In this document: positions 38,087 to 48,438 of the stretch, in pieces
How the letters are laid out: each line of letters begins with the position of its first letter
How positions within the stretch are numbered: position 1 is the stretch's first letter
Assembly: GCA_003605115.1 (NCBI GenBank)
Contig: QZKY01000014.1
Span: forward strand, 52,682-116,681
From: Oxalobacter sp.
GTDB lineage: Bacteria; Pseudomonadota; Gammaproteobacteria; Burkholderiales; Burkholderiaceae_D
DNA length: 64,000 nucleotides
Direction: 5' to 3'
Notes under the pieces: model-generated
What the model was told of the DNA's origin: nothing
The model's input: only the letters and a program-made list of their open reading frames with translations
Databases searched by the model: none
Made by a program: the position numbers and the translations under genes

Positions 38087-38515
38087 ATGAACACTCCCTG
38101 CGAACTCTGTCAGCAAAATGGCGGCGAACTTATCATCCGCACCACGCAATGGCGCATCATTCTTGTCAATGACGCCAACTACCCCGGCTTTTGCCGCGTG
38201 ATCTGGAACGATCACGTGCGCGAGATGACCGATCTTTCTTCCGCTGATCGTGCGGAGTTGATGCGTGTCGTGCTTGAGGTGGAGTCCGTTGTGCGCGAGA
38301 TCATGCAACCGGAAAAAATCAACCTCGCTTCTCTGGGCAATGTGGTGCCGCATCTGCATTGGCACGTGATTCCACGCTATCTTGATGATGCGCATTTCCC
38401 CGCACCGGTGTGGGCCGAAGTCAAGCGCGTCGCCTCACCCGAATCACTGGCAACACGATCTGCACGTTTGCCAGCGCTTCGCGCGGCCATGATTGAACGG
38501 ATTCGCGCAACATGA
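38087..38515 (+). CDS. HIT-family hydrolase
   Basis: 142 residues. [12 protein letters not shown] at the N-terminus and the histidine triad [13 protein letters not shown] near residues 85-97. HIT proteins hydrolyse nucleotide phosphoesters or phosphoramidates; the substrate of this one is unknown. The start at 38087 (MNTPCE) is preferred over an ATG three codons earlier. The stop overlaps the ubiE start (ATGA). Confidence 0.9.
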   Translation: MNTPCELCQQNGGELIIRTTQWRIILVNDANYPGFCRVIWNDHVREMTDLSSADRAELMRVVLEVESVVREIMQPEKINLASLGNVVPHLHWHVIPRYLDDAHFPAPVWAEVKRVASPESLATRSARLPALRAAMIERIRAT

Positions 38516-39246
38516 CGAAGCAAACGCATTTTGGTTTTGAAACCGTCGGCGAAGCGGAAAAAGCCCGACGCGTAGCAGGCGTGTTCGATTCAGTCGCCGG
38601 CAAATACGACCTCATGAACGATTTGATGTCCGGCGGATTGCACCGCTTGTGGAAAGCGTTCACCATCGCACAGGCAGGCATTCGCCCCGGCTTTCGTGTG
38701 CTGGAGATCGCGGGTGGCACCGGTGATCTGGCCAGTGCATTTGCAAAGCAAGTCGGCTCGGAAGGCCAGGTCTGGCTCACCGACATCAACGAGTCCATGT
38801 TGCGCGTGGGGCGTGACAAGCTCTTGAATACCGGCGCGATCGTCCCCATTTTGGTCTGCGATGCTGAAGCGCTGCCGTTTCCTGACAACTATTTCGACCG
38901 TGTAACGGTGGCATTCGGTTTACGCAATATGACGCACAAGGATGTCGCTCTCTCTGAAATGCATCGTGTCCTGAAGCCGGGCGGGAAATTGCTGGTGCTG
39001 GAGTTCTCCAAAGTGTGGGAACCCTTGCAAAAACCATATGATGCTTTTTCGTTTTCTTTTTTGCCCTGGCTGGGGAAACATATTACGGGCGATGCGGATA
39101 GTTACCGCTATCTGGCCGAATCCATCCGCATGCACCCCGATCAGGAGACTCTGAAGAAAATCATGCATAATGCGGGATTCGACTGTGTGGACTATTTCAA
39201 TTTGACGGCCGGCGTAGCAGCCTTGCACACCGGCATCAAAACATAG
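38512..39246 (+). CDS. ubiE: Ubiquinone/menaquinone C-methyltransferase UbiE
   Basis: 244 residues. [23 protein letters not shown] motif [24 protein letters not shown] and the C-terminal [17 protein letters not shown] are standard UbiE. It methylates carbon 2 of the benzoquinol ring in ubiquinone synthesis. It is coupled to the HIT gene and followed by the Tim44-like gene and ubiB. Confidence 0.96.
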   Translation: MTKQTHFGFETVGEAEKARRVAGVFDSVAGKYDLMNDLMSGGLHRLWKAFTIAQAGIRPGFRVLEIAGGTGDLASAFAKQVGSEGQVWLTDINESMLRVGRDKLLNTGAIVPILVCDAEALPFPDNYFDRVTVAFGLRNMTHKDVALSEMHRVLKPGGKLLVLEFSKVWEPLQKPYDAFSFSFLPWLGKHITGDADSYRYLAESIRMHPDQETLKKIMHNAGFDCVDYFNLTAGVAALHTGIKT

Positions 39247-39279
39247 CAACTTACCTATAACAACTTATTACAGGTGCTT

Positions 39280-40188
39280 ATGAAAAAAATATTGACAGCC
39301 TTTTTGTTGGTTACTGCCACAACTTTCATGTTCATTGCCGACGCTGATGCTGCGCGGTTGGGCGGCGGGCGCTCCTTCGGCAGACAATCCCCGGCTGCCG
39401 CACGGCAAGCGCCAGTGCAAAGGCAGGCTGCACCACAAACCGCACAAAGCCCAGGGGCTGCGGCTCCCCGCCCGAGCCCATGGCGCGGCCTCTTGGGTGG
39501 TGCTTTGCTGGGGCTGGGCTTGGGTGCCCTGCTGGGTCATCTTGGCATCGGTGCCGGCATGGCCAGCATCATTGGTACGGTGCTGACTTTCGCCTTGATT
39601 TTCTTCGCCATCCGCTTCGTGTTGAATATGTTTGCACGGAAAAAACAAGCAGAAGCGCACGTAACGGCCTATTCTGGCAGCACGGGAGGGAACTTCGGCG
39701 GAAATAACGGTGGCGTGTTTGGTGGCTTCCCCGGCGGACAATCTGGTTCATCCACGCCCGCCATCGGATCTGGGCTGCAACAAGCCGCGAGTGCTGAATA
39801 TCAGCCCTACGGCGTACCTGGCGATTTCGATGTGCCGGCTTTCCTCCGCAGCGCCAAAACCCACTTCATTCGTCTGCAAGCTTCCTGGGATCGCGCCGAT
39901 ATCGACGATATTCGCGAATTCACGTCGCCGGAAATGTTTGCCGAACTGAGAATGCAATTGCAGGAACGTGGTGCTTCGCCGAATGTCACCGACGTGGTCA
40001 CGATTGATGCTGCACTGCTCGGCATTGAAACCATCAACAACCAGCAAATGGCGAGTGTGCGATTCACGGGCACCCTCCGTGAAGGCGCGAATGCACCGGC
40101 CGAGCCAATTGATGAGATTTGGAATTTGGTGCGTCCTTTGTCGAGTTCGGGCGGTTGGGTTTTGGCTGGCATTCAGCAAACGGCTTAA
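39280..40188 (+). CDS. Tim44-like domain protein
   Basis: 302 residues. A signal peptide (MKKILTAFLLVTATTFMFIA), a Gly/Arg/Gln/Pro-rich linker, two hydrophobic segments (about 70-110), a Gly-rich spacer, and a C-terminal Tim44-like domain (about 180-300; FLRSAKTHFIRLQASWDRAD). Orthologues sit between ubiE and ubiB in many betaproteobacteria. Its function is unknown; membrane attachment with the Tim44 domain exposed is inferred. The ATG at 39280 is chosen over the GTG two codons before. Confidence 0.87.
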   Translation: MKKILTAFLLVTATTFMFIADADAARLGGGRSFGRQSPAAARQAPVQRQAAPQTAQSPGAAAPRPSPWRGLLGGALLGLGLGALLGHLGIGAGMASIIGTVLTFALIFFAIRFVLNMFARKKQAEAHVTAYSGSTGGNFGGNNGGVFGGFPGGQSGSSTPAIGSGLQQAASAEYQPYGVPGDFDVPAFLRSAKTHFIRLQASWDRADIDDIREFTSPEMFAELRMQLQERGASPNVTDVVTIDAALLGIETINNQQMASVRFTGTLREGANAPAEPIDEIWNLVRPLSSSGGWVLAGIQQTA

Positions 40189-40241
40189 GGAAAATAGCGT
40201 CATGCCAGCGCAAGTTGGCGTCCGGTGTCGTTAAACGCACC

Positions 40242-40299
40242 AAAAAATGGGGTCAGAGTAATTTACGTTCCGCGTAAAAAAACTCTGACCCCATTTTTG
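40242..40299. repeat. GGGGTCAG palindromic element, copy H
   Basis: Arms caaaaaatggggtcagagt and actctgaccccatttttg, tip tttacg/cgtaaa. It occupies the gap between the Tim44-like gene and ubiB, where ubiJ is found in many relatives. Confidence 0.93.
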
Positions 40300-40378
40300 C
40301 GCTGCTGGTTCCTGTTTTCTTTTCCCGCGTGCTGAAACTGCTAAACTGCACATCACGCCCCCCCCAAAACTCACCATC

Positions 40379-41944
40379 ATGCTGAAAGTGCTCCGCCTGC
40401 TGAAAATCCTGCGCATCGTCCTGCGCTATGGACTGGATGAATTTGTTTCTTCCAGCCTCGGCGCTTCGCATACGGCTCGCACGCTGAAAGCCCTGCTGTT
40501 CTGGCGCGATTTGTCCGCGCCGCGCGCAGAGCGTTTGCGCAAAGCACTGGAAGCGCTCGGCCCCATTTTCGTGAAGTTCGGTCAAGTGCTTTCCACACGA
40601 CGCGATTTACTGCCGGAAGACATCGCCAACGAGCTCGCCAAGCTGCAAGATCAAGTCCCGCCATTTTCTTCTGACTTGGCTATTGCGCAAATCACGCAGG
40701 CGCTGGGCAAGCATCCCGACGAACTTTTTGCACGTTTTGATCGTGAGCCGGTGGCTTCCGCTTCGATTGCGCAAGTGCATTTCGCTGTGCTGAAAGATGG
40801 TCGCGAAGTCGCTGTCAAGGTGTTGCGCCCCGGCGTACTAAAAATGATCGAAGACGATCTCGCACTGATGCATGCCGCTGCCGCCTGGGTTGAAAAATTG
40901 TGGGAGGATGGTCGCCGCCTGAAGCCGAAGGAAGTCGTCGCGGAATTCGACAAATATCTGCACGATGAAATCGATTTAATGCGCGAAGCAGCCAATGGCA
41001 GCCAATTGCGCCACAACTTCGCCGATTCGGATTTGATTTTGATTCCGGAAATGTTTTGGGATTACTGCTCCAGCAATGTGATCACCATGCAATGGATGCG
41101 CGGCATTCCGATTTCGCAACAGGAGCGCTTGATTGAAGCGGGCATTGATCTCGGCAAGCTTTCTCAAACGGGCGTGGAGATTTTCTTTACTCAAGTCTTT
41201 CGCGACGGTTTCTTTCATGCAGATATGCATCCCGGGAATATTCTGGTTTCCACTGAACCGGCAACTTTTGGGCGCTACATCGCACTGGACTTCGGCATCG
41301 TCGGCATCTTGAATCGTTCTGACAAACACTATCTTGCACAAAACCTTATCGCGTTTTTTCAGCGCGATTACAAGCGCGTCGCCGAAGTCCATATTGAATC
41401 AGGCTGGGTACCCGCCGGAACGCGCGTGGATGAACTGGAGTCGGCGGTGCGTGCCTGCTGTGAACCCATCTTCGCCAAACCCTTGAAAGACATCTCTTTT
41501 GGCCAGGTACTCCTGCGCCTGTTTCAGACATCACGCCAGTTCAACGTGGAAATCCAGCCGCAACTGGTCTTGCTGCAAAAAACACTGTTGAATGTGGAAG
41601 GTCTGGGTCGCCAGCTCGATCCCGAACTCGACCTCTGGAAAACCGCCAAGCCTTATCTGGAACGCTGGATGAGTGAACAAATCGGTTGGCGCGGCTTGCT
41701 GGCGCATCTGAAAACCGAAGCCCCCCGCTACGCAGAACTGCTCCCCCAACTGCCCCGCCTTATCCAGCAAGCGCTGGAGCGCACCCCTCAACCACCCGCG
41801 CAGCAACAAGCCTTGTTGAACACCTTGCTGGAAGAGCAACGCCGCACCACACGTTTACTGGGCATCCTGGTCTATGGCGGCGGCGGATTGATCATCGGCA
41901 TTCTCCTTGCGCGCGTTTATGCCGTCTTGCGGCACTATTTTTAA
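40379..41944 (+). CDS. ubiB: UbiB atypical kinase-like protein
   Basis: 521 residues. [16 protein letters not shown] is the KxGQ motif; [19 protein letters not shown] the Ala-rich loop; [11 protein letters not shown] the catalytic loop; LDFGIVG the metal-binding Asp. Two C-terminal membrane helices ([20 protein letters not shown]) anchor it. It is an ABC1/ADCK ATPase needed for ubiquinone synthesis, probably extracting lipid intermediates. Confidence 0.95.
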   Translation: MLKVLRLLKILRIVLRYGLDEFVSSSLGASHTARTLKALLFWRDLSAPRAERLRKALEALGPIFVKFGQVLSTRRDLLPEDIANELAKLQDQVPPFSSDLAIAQITQALGKHPDELFARFDREPVASASIAQVHFAVLKDGREVAVKVLRPGVLKMIEDDLALMHAAAAWVEKLWEDGRRLKPKEVVAEFDKYLHDEIDLMREAANGSQLRHNFADSDLILIPEMFWDYCSSNVITMQWMRGIPISQQERLIEAGIDLGKLSQTGVEIFFTQVFRDGFFHADMHPGNILVSTEPATFGRYIALDFGIVGILNRSDKHYLAQNLIAFFQRDYKRVAEVHIESGWVPAGTRVDELESAVRACCEPIFAKPLKDISFGQVLLRLFQTSRQFNVEIQPQLVLLQKTLLNVEGLGRQLDPELDLWKTAKPYLERWMSEQIGWRGLLAHLKTEAPRYAELLPQLPRLIQQALERTPQPPAQQQALLNTLLEEQRRTTRLLGILVYGGGGLIIGILLARVYAVLRHYF

Positions 41945-42138
41945 GACGTTTTTCTCAACTGTCATATCGCACAAGTGAACCGCAGCGTGAGCCTCACGCA
42001 ACCACGCCATCCACTGCCTTTTTGCCAATATTTTGCTGCTGTGCTGGGCAGCAACAAGGCACGCAATTTAACGTGAATAAACGGCGCATCCCGGTATAAT
42101 TCCGGTTCTTTTTTCAGCAATTTTCGAGCAAGAGGGCT

Positions 42139-43569
42139 ATGGGCACGCTTATCTGGTTTGTCATTCTGTACTGGATTATTTCCGTCGGCATCGGCATTTA
42201 CGCCGCACGCTTCGTGAACAATTCCAAAGACTTCGCTGTTGCGGGTCGCGCTTTGCCCATGTATGTCGTCACCGCCACCGTGTTTGCAACCTGGTTCGGT
42301 GCCGAAGCCGTGCTCGGCATTCCCGCTACCTTCTTGAAAGAGGGTTTGCACGGTGTGGTCTCGGATCCATTCGGATCATCGCTCTGCCTGATTTTTGTCG
42401 GCATGTTTTTCGCGCGCAGGCTTTATCGAATGAACCTGCTGACGATTGGCGACTACTACCGCAACCGTTTTGGCCGCAAGGTTGAAGTGCTGGTCACCAT
42501 CTGCATCGTCATTTCCTATCTGGGATGGGTGGCGGCGCAAATCAAGGCGCTCGGACTGGTATTCAATGTCGTTTCCGGCGGCTACATTTCTACTGAAATG
42601 GGCATGCTCATCGGTGCCGCCAGCATTTTGGTGTACACCTTAATGGGCGGCATGTGGTCTGTTGCGATCACCGATTTTCTGCAAATGATCATCATTGTTA
42701 TCGGCATGCTGTATATCGGCTGGGAAGTGTCGGGTCTGGTCGGTGGCGCAAGCGCCGTCATCGAACATGCCTCGGCATCGGGCAAACTGGCCTTCTGGCC
42801 TACACCGACACCGAGGGAAATGCTCTGGTTCCTTGCAGCGGCAATCACGATGATGCTGGGCTCAATTCCACAACAAGACGTTTTCCAGCGCGTGGCTTCC
42901 TCGGAAAGTGAAAAAGTTGCGCGCAACGCCTCGATACTGGGTGGTGTGCTGTATTTCATTTTCGCTTTCGTGCCGATGTTCCTCGCCTATTCGGCAACCA
43001 TGATCGACCCAGAGATGGTTGCGGGTCTGCTCGAAAAGGATTCACAACTCATCCTGCCAACACTGATCCTGACCAAGGTGCCGGTTCTGGCGCAAGTGAT
43101 GTTCTTCGGCGCACTGCTCTCCGCCATCAAGAGCTGTGCCAGTGCAACACTCCTTGCCCCTTCGGTCACTTTTTCGGAAAACATCCTGAAAGAATTTTTC
43201 CCCAACCAGAGCGACAAGCAATTCCTGCTCATGATGCGCGGCGTAGTGCTGGTTTTCACGGCGGTCGTCACGCTGTTCGCGCTGAATTCAGATTCCAGTA
43301 TTTTTCAGATGGTTGAGAACGCCTACAAAATCACGCTGGTTGCAGCTTTCGTCCCATTGACCTTCGGCCTCTTCTGGAAGCGCTCGACCAGCCGAGGCGC
43401 CATGACATCGATGATTCTTGGATTGTCTTCCTGGATATTGCTGGAAATCTTTGCGTCGGAAGGTTTCTGGCCGCCACAACTGGTGGGCGTTCTCTTTGGC
43501 CTGGCCGGGATGCTGATCGGCTCACTCACACAAGGGTTGACACCCACGCCGTCTGAAGCCACATCCTGA
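42139..43569 (+). CDS. Sodium:solute symporter (SSS family)
   Basis: 476 residues with about 13 membrane helices. FAVAGRALPMYVVTATVFAT and TWFGAEAVLGIPA, then LGWVAAQIKALG and VYTLMGGMWSVAITDFLQ are SSS-family features. It imports a small organic solute with Na+; the substrate cannot be told from sequence. Its stop lies within a 10-bp hairpin (43563-43594). Confidence 0.88.
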   Translation: MGTLIWFVILYWIISVGIGIYAARFVNNSKDFAVAGRALPMYVVTATVFATWFGAEAVLGIPATFLKEGLHGVVSDPFGSSLCLIFVGMFFARRLYRMNLLTIGDYYRNRFGRKVEVLVTICIVISYLGWVAAQIKALGLVFNVVSGGYISTEMGMLIGAASILVYTLMGGMWSVAITDFLQMIIIVIGMLYIGWEVSGLVGGASAVIEHASASGKLAFWPTPTPREMLWFLAAAITMMLGSIPQQDVFQRVASSESEKVARNASILGGVLYFIFAFVPMFLAYSATMIDPEMVAGLLEKDSQLILPTLILTKVPVLAQVMFFGALLSAIKSCASATLLAPSVTFSENILKEFFPNQSDKQFLLMMRGVVLVFTAVVTLFALNSDSSIFQMVENAYKITLVAAFVPLTFGLFWKRSTSRGAMTSMILGLSSWILLEIFASEGFWPPQLVGVLFGLAGMLIGSLTQGLTPTPSEATS

Positions 43570-43594
43570 CCCCCCCTACGAAACGGGTCAGGAT
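43563..43594. terminator. Hairpin at the symporter stop codon
   Basis: atcctgaccc and gggtcaggat pair perfectly over 10 bp around a 12-base loop and contain the symporter TGA. There is no strong T-tract. It resembles the CTGACCC core of the dispersed element but lacks its flanks. Confidence 0.6.
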
Positions 43595-43666
43595 TGCCTT
43601 GGCTGGTGATATTTGATACAAACCCTATATAATTCGTCGTTCTATAGGTGTTTTTGGAGGTAAACC

Positions 43667-43894
43667 ATGCCAATTTATGCTTATCGCTGTGAAGACTGCG
43701 GTTTTACGCAAGATGTTTTGCAAAAGCTTTCCGACCCCGTTCTGACGGAGTGCCCGTCCTGCGGGAAGTCCGCTTTCAAAAAACAATTAACTGCTGCTGG
43801 CATCAGTGGCGGCGCTGCTTCCGGGTCATCCTTTGGCGGCGGCATGCCCCCGTGCATGATGGGCGGAGGCTGCATGGGCGGCCCCTGCGGCTGA
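43667..43894 (+). CDS. FmdB-family zinc-ribbon protein
   Basis: 75 residues. MPIYAYRCEDCGFTQDVLQK and LTECPSCGKSAFKKQLTAAG form the CxxC...CxxC FmdB regulatory domain, followed by a Gly/Met/Cys-rich tail (GGGCMGGPCG). The name derives from a putative formamidase regulator, but the role is unknown. A good ribosome site (ggagg) and a TATAAT at 43628-43633 precede it. It belongs to the fmdB-DUF502-aspS cluster. Confidence 0.9.
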   Translation: MPIYAYRCEDCGFTQDVLQKLSDPVLTECPSCGKSAFKKQLTAAGISGGAASGSSFGGGMPPCMMGGGCMGGPCG

Positions 43895-43921
43895 ACCCAA
43901 CCCCTCACCCATAAGCGACAC

Positions 43922-44512
43922 ATGCGCAAATACTTCGTCACCGGACTGCTTGTCCTTATCCCGCTCACCATCACGGCGTGGATATTGTCGAAGTTTATCT
44001 ACATCGTGGATCATTCGCTGCTGTTGCTGCCCGCCTCCTGGCGTCCCGATGCGCTGCTGGGATTTCACATTCACGGCTCCGGCCTCATCCTGTCAGTTAT
44101 CATCGTTTTTCTGACAGGTTTGTTGGTGCGCAATGTCATCGGGACGTATCTGCACGACTTGTGGGAAGCCCTGCTGCGCAAAATTCCGTTTGTCAGTTCG
44201 CTGTATTTCAGCGTCAAACAGATTTCGGACACACTGTTTTCACCCTCCGGCAATGCGTTTCGCCAAGCCGTACTGGTGCAGTACCCGCGTGAGGGAATGT
44301 GGTCAATCGCTTTTTTGACAGGCATCCCCGATGGGGAGGTTCGTCAACACTTGCCCGACGATTACGTGAGCATTTATGTGCCAACGACGCCCAACCCGAC
44401 GTCAGGATTTTTTTTGGTGCTGCGCCGCGCCGAAGTCATTGAACTCAACATGAGCGTTGATGCAGCCTTGAAGTACATTATTTCGATGGGAGTGGTGCCA
44501 CCCCCTTCCTGA
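43922..44512 (+). CDS. DUF502 membrane protein
   Basis: 196 residues. Two membrane helices (about 5-25 and 60-80; ITAWILSKFIYIVD follows the first) then the conserved IPFVSSLYFSVKQISDTL, FLTGIPDGE and VPTTPNPTSGFFLVLRR. DUF502 proteins are widespread, of unknown function, and usually encoded just before aspS in betaproteobacteria, as here. Confidence 0.9.
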   Translation: MRKYFVTGLLVLIPLTITAWILSKFIYIVDHSLLLLPASWRPDALLGFHIHGSGLILSVIIVFLTGLLVRNVIGTYLHDLWEALLRKIPFVSSLYFSVKQISDTLFSPSGNAFRQAVLVQYPREGMWSIAFLTGIPDGEVRQHLPDDYVSIYVPTTPNPTSGFFLVLRRAEVIELNMSVDAALKYIISMGVVPPPS

Positions 44513-44603
44513 TTGCTTTTCAATCGCGCTTCAATTTGTGCATTCGTTTGCTGATTCAGCACACTGCGTTTTATTTATTTTTTAGACACTACTGGTAACA
44601 ATC

Positions 44604-46421
44604 ATGTCCATGCGAACCAACTACTGCGGTCTCACTACTGAGGCGCTTCTCGGCAAAACCGTCAACCTCTGCGGCTGGGTACATCGTCGTCGCGACCACG
44701 GCGGCATCATCTTCATCGACTTGCGCGACCGTGAGGGTCTGGTGCAAATCGTGTGCGATCCGGATCGTCAGGAGATGTTCAAAGTTGCCGAATCCATTCG
44801 CAATGAATTTTGTTTGCGTGTGACTGGCGTCGTGCGCGCCCGCCCGGATGGCACCGTCAATTCCAACCTCACCTCAGGCAAGGTGGAAGTGCTTTGCGAT
44901 CAACTTGAAGTCCTGAACCCCTCCGTCACGCCACCCTTCCAGTTGGACGACGATCACCTCTCGGAGACGACACGCCTGACACATCGTGTGCTCGACCTGC
45001 GTCGCCCCCAGATGCAAAACAATCTGCGCCTGCGCTACAAGGTCACGATGGAAGTGCGCAAGTTTCTCGACGAAAACGGCTTCATCGACATTGAAACACC
45101 GATGCTGACCAAGTCCACGCCGGAAGGTGCGCGCGATTACCTGGTGCCATCACGCGTCAACGCAGGCAACTTTTTCGCACTGCCGCAATCTCCTCAACTT
45201 TTCAAGCAGTTGCTGATGGTCGCCAACTTTGACCGCTACTATCAAATCACCAAGTGCTTCCGCGATGAAGACTTGCGCGCGGACAGGCAGCCGGAATTTA
45301 CGCAAATCGACTGTGAAACCTCGTTCATGAATGAAGAAGAAATCCGCGCGATGTTTGAAAACCTGCTGCGCACCGTCTTCAAAAAAGCCATTCACGTTGA
45401 TTTGCCAAACCCCTTCCCGGTGATGGATTACGCCACGGCGATGGCAAAATACGGTTCCGACAAGCCGGATATGCGCGTCAAACTGGCATTCACTGAACTC
45501 ACTGATGTGATGAAGGATGTGCCTTTCAAGGTATTCAGCGGTGCCGCGAACATGGAAGGCGGCCGCGTGGTGGCCTTGCTGGTGCCGGGCGGTGCAAAGG
45601 AAGGTTCCGGCATGCCGCGTTCGGAAATTGATGCTTACACCCAGTTTGTTGCCATCTATGGCGCGAAGGGTCTCGCCTACATTCGTGTGAATGAAAAAGC
45701 CAAAGGCGCCGCCGGACTGCAATCACCCATCGTCAAAAATCTGCACGACGCATCGCTTGCCGCCATTCTGGAGCGCACCGGCGCACAAGACGGCGACCTG
45801 ATTTTCTTTGGCGCAGACAAAGCCAAAGTGGTTAACGACGCGATGGGTGCGCTACGCGCAAAGATCGGTCATTCTGAATTCGGTCAAAAGAACGGCTTGC
45901 TCGAAGATACCTGGAAGCCGCTCTGGGTGGTGGATTTCCCGATGTTCGAACACGATGAGGAAGGCGACCGCTGGGTGGCTTGCCATCATCCGTTCACCTC
46001 ACCCAAAGACGGTCACGAAGATTTACTGGAAACCGCGCCGGGAAAATGTATCGCAAAAGCCTACGATCTGGTGCTGAACGGTTGGGAACTCGGCGGCGGG
46101 TCGGTGCGGATTCACAAAGAGACTGTGCAAAGCAAAGTCTTCCGTGCATTGAAGATCGACGCAGAAGAAGCGCAAGAAAAATTTGGTTTCCTGCTGGACG
46201 CGCTGCAATATGGCGCGCCGCCACACGGCGGTATTGCGTTTGGTCTGGATCGCATCGTTACCATGATGACTGGCGCAGAATCCATCCGCGACGTAATTGC
46301 CTTCCCGAAGACACAGCGTGCGCAATGTTTGCTCACGCATGCCCCTTCGCAAGTCGATGAACGACAGTTGCGCGAGCTGCATATTCGCCTGCGTGCAACA
46401 GAACCGGTTGTGAAAACCTAA
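44604..46421 (+). CDS. aspS: Aspartyl-tRNA synthetase
   Basis: 605 residues, bacterial type. N-terminal OB-fold ([20 protein letters not shown]), class II motif 2 ([20 protein letters not shown]), a GAD insertion domain, and motif 3 ([15 protein letters not shown]). It charges tRNA-Asp and in many bacteria without AsnRS also tRNA-Asn; this cannot be decided here. An intrinsic terminator follows at 46434-46461. Confidence 0.97.
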   Translation: MSMRTNYCGLTTEALLGKTVNLCGWVHRRRDHGGIIFIDLRDREGLVQIVCDPDRQEMFKVAESIRNEFCLRVTGVVRARPDGTVNSNLTSGKVEVLCDQLEVLNPSVTPPFQLDDDHLSETTRLTHRVLDLRRPQMQNNLRLRYKVTMEVRKFLDENGFIDIETPMLTKSTPEGARDYLVPSRVNAGNFFALPQSPQLFKQLLMVANFDRYYQITKCFRDEDLRADRQPEFTQIDCETSFMNEEEIRAMFENLLRTVFKKAIHVDLPNPFPVMDYATAMAKYGSDKPDMRVKLAFTELTDVMKDVPFKVFSGAANMEGGRVVALLVPGGAKEGSGMPRSEIDAYTQFVAIYGAKGLAYIRVNEKAKGAAGLQSPIVKNLHDASLAAILERTGAQDGDLIFFGADKAKVVNDAMGALRAKIGHSEFGQKNGLLEDTWKPLWVVDFPMFEHDEEGDRWVACHHPFTSPKDGHEDLLETAPGKCIAKAYDLVLNGWELGGGSVRIHKETVQSKVFRALKIDAEEAQEKFGFLLDALQYGAPPHGGIAFGLDRIVTMMTGAESIRDVIAFPKTQRAQCLLTHAPSQVDERQLRELHIRLRATEPVVKT

Positions 46422-46433
46422 ATCAAAGGAACA

Positions 46434-46461
46434 AAGGGGAGCAGTGACGCTCCCCTTTTTT
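46434..46461 (+). terminator. Intrinsic terminator after aspS
   Basis: aaggggagc/gctcccctt around agtgac, followed by a T-tract. It ends five bases before the nudB start codon. Confidence 0.92.
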
Positions 46462-46466
46462 ACGCC

Positions 46467-46934
46467 ATGAGCCACAAAATTCCTGAATCGATCCTTGTTG
46501 TTATCTACACGCCCGATCTGGAAGTCTTGCTGATCAACCGCGCCGACAAACCGGGTTATTGGCAATCCGTGACGGGCGCTAAAAATACCATTGACGAGCC
46601 ACTGTTCGAAACGGCGCGCCGCGAAGTCCTGGAAGAAACCGGTATTCGCGTGGCGGCCAACCCTACCGGTGATAACGTACCGGAAAAGAATCTACGCGAC
46701 TGGGGCATCGCCAACATTTTCGAGATTTATCCTGAATGGCGTTACCGCTATGCCCCCGGCGTCACCCAAAACACCGAGCACGTTTTTGGCCTGCTCGTCC
46801 CGCGCAACACGCCTGTGATCCTCGCTCCCCGTGAGCATTTGCAATATCTCTGGCTACCTTACCGCGAAGCGGCAGATAAATGCTTTTCACCGTCGAACGC
46901 TGAAGCGATTTTGCAGTTGCCGAACTTTATTTGA
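46467..46934 (+). CDS. nudB: Dihydroneopterin triphosphate diphosphatase
   Basis: 155 residues. Nudix hydrolase: KIPESILVVIYTPDLEVLL, GYWQSVTGAKN, and the Nudix helix REVLEETGI. NudB removes pyrophosphate from dihydroneopterin triphosphate in folate synthesis. The ATG lies directly behind the aspS terminator with no visible Shine-Dalgarno sequence, so expression may depend on read-through or on unusual initiation. The genes usually found after nudB are displaced by a restriction-modification system. Confidence 0.92.
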   Translation: MSHKIPESILVVIYTPDLEVLLINRADKPGYWQSVTGAKNTIDEPLFETARREVLEETGIRVAANPTGDNVPEKNLRDWGIANIFEIYPEWRYRYAPGVTQNTEHVFGLLVPRNTPVILAPREHLQYLWLPYREAADKCFSPSNAEAILQLPNFI

Positions 46935-46982
46935 ATTGCACCCTGGCTATTTGATAGATCGCGCTGCAAATCGAAGCCTCAC

Positions 46983-47114
46983 AAAAAATAGGGTCAGCAG
47001 TTTTATTTCGCACAACAGCAGGCACTGCTGTTGCGGCGAAGGCTAACATGAGCAAAGCGAATGTTAAGCGGAGCGGCCGAAGCCAAAGCAAAATTTACGC
47101 TGACCCTATTTTTT
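46983..47114. repeat. GGGGTCAG palindromic element, long copy I
   Basis: 132 bases. Ends aaaaaatagggtcagcag and gctgaccctatttttt are inverted. The interior holds a perfect hairpin caacagcag/ctgctgttg (47013-47033) and the conserved stretch ggctaacatgagcaaagcga that occurs reversed at 2076-2151 and 63786-63861. It lies between nudB and the methyltransferase gene end. Confidence 0.9.
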
Positions 47115-47143
47115 GAACCGTCCCCCAAAGACTCCTTCGGGCA

Positions 47144-48403
47144 CTACGCTACTTTCCGCGTTTTTTTCTGATTCGCCACTGACGCATAGTAACGATTCAA
47201 GCAAGCAACAGCAGATCGTCCAATTTCCTCTGCCAAATTAACGGGAACCGCATTGCCTATTTGCCTGTATTGCGACGAAAGCGACCCTGCGAACTGCCAC
47301 TGATCTGGGAAGGTTTGAATCCTCGCATATTCCCTGATCGTGAAGGGTCTCGTCTCTTCTGGATGGCATCGCTCAGTTTGCTTCTGCGCGGGATTGCATG
47401 TCAGTGTTAAGCATGGTTCGTCCCAACTCATTCTGCGAGCCATCCCAGTTTTTCCGCCCCCCAGGTAAAACGATTTCATCATGTATTCTTTTTGAAGGGC
47501 GAGTGGTAAATTTCTCCAGTATCCACCTTGTGGAACCTTTGCCATGATTTCTCGCTTGCGCTTAGGGTAGGCTTGCCCCGGCGAATCTGGAACGTCACAA
47601 TCGAATAGAACGCCTTTCTTCAATGCGTCTCCTACCGTGAACAGCGTTTTATGCTGCTTGGGAAAGTCGAACTTTAGTCCTAACCCCTTTTTTAGCCCCA
47701 CCAGCAGCACACGCTCTCTTTTTTGTGGCACGCGATGAAAGATCGCTTTCAACACCTGGGGGGGCAAAACCTCGTAACCCAACTCACCCAGAATAGACAC
47801 CATGCCGCTTATTGTCTTGCCGTTGTCATGGGTAAGCAGCCCCCTGACATTCTCGCCAATAGCTATCAAAGGTTTCGTTTCTTTAATGGCTCGCGCAAAC
47901 TCGTAAAATAGGGTTCCTCGCGCATCCTCAAAGCCCAATTTTTTCCCTGCATAACTAAACGCCTGACAGGGAAAGCCGCCCGTCACCACATCCACCTTCG
48001 CTTTGTATGGTTTGAAATTAACCTCTCTCACATCCCCCTGAATAACGTTCCAGTGCGGCCTGTTGTACCTGAGCGTTTGGCAAGCGTCTTTGTCAATTTC
48101 GTTCAGAAGCGCACACTTCAGCCCTGCTTTCTCCAGCCCCAAAGCAAGACCTCCTGCTCCTGCAAACAACTCGATTGCCTTGTATTCCTGAGCAGGAATG
48201 ACTTTTTCGTTCGATGCCGCATCCTCATTAAACAAAAAACCTATCGATTCAAATTGCTTCAAGGACTGCGCAGGATAAACGCGATAACCGTTCATCGGGT
48301 GCCTTACGGGAACCAGCTTCCCTGATTTGTCCCAACGTCTCAGGGTTTCTTTTGAGACCGACAACATGTCAGCCACCTCCGAGAGGGAATAGAAGTCCTT
48401 CAT
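47144..48403 (-). CDS. DNA (cytosine-5) methyltransferase with N-terminal MerR-like domain
   Basis: 419 residues. Residues 1-60 form a MerR/excisionase-type helix-turn-helix (FYSLSEVADMLSVSKETLRR, GYRVYPAQSLKQFE). The methyltransferase follows: motif I AIELFAGAGGLALGL (77-91), motif IV GGFPCQAFS with catalytic Cys146, motif VI ENVRGLL, motif VIII QKRERVLLVG and motif X RQIGNAVPVNLAEEI. It protects host DNA against the divergent endonuclease. The HTH and an inverted repeat over its promoter suggest self-repression. DNA looks more AT-rich than its neighbours. Confidence 0.93.
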   Translation of the reverse strand: MKDFYSLSEVADMLSVSKETLRRWDKSGKLVPVRHPMNGYRVYPAQSLKQFESIGFLFNEDAASNEKVIPAQEYKAIELFAGAGGLALGLEKAGLKCALLNEIDKDACQTLRYNRPHWNVIQGDVREVNFKPYKAKVDVVTGGFPCQAFSYAGKKLGFEDARGTLFYEFARAIKETKPLIAIGENVRGLLTHDNGKTISGMVSILGELGYEVLPPQVLKAIFHRVPQKRERVLLVGLKKGLGLKFDFPKQHKTLFTVGDALKKGVLFDCDVPDSPGQAYPKRKREIMAKVPQGGYWRNLPLALQKEYMMKSFYLGGGKTGMARRMSWDEPCLTLTCNPAQKQTERCHPEETRPFTIREYARIQTFPDQWQFAGSLSSQYRQIGNAVPVNLAEEIGRSAVACLNRYYASVANQKKTRKVA

Positions 48404-48405
48404 TT

Positions 48406-48438
48406 GTAACCACCTTACACAACGTTATCATTGGTTAC
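48406..48438. promoter_or_regulatory. Inverted-repeat operator over the methyltransferase start site
   Basis: GTAACCA (48406-48412) and TGGTTAC (48432-48438) are perfectly inverted with a 19-base spacer. The second half touches the -10 box and the first lies just before the ATG (48403), suitable for repression by the MerR-like domain. Confidence 0.7.

Noticed and set aside
46983..47114. Possible attC-like integron site downstream of nudB
   Set aside because: The inverted ends and hairpins superficially resemble attC, but no attC core sites are seen and the same element occurs at many loci with no cassette array or integrase.
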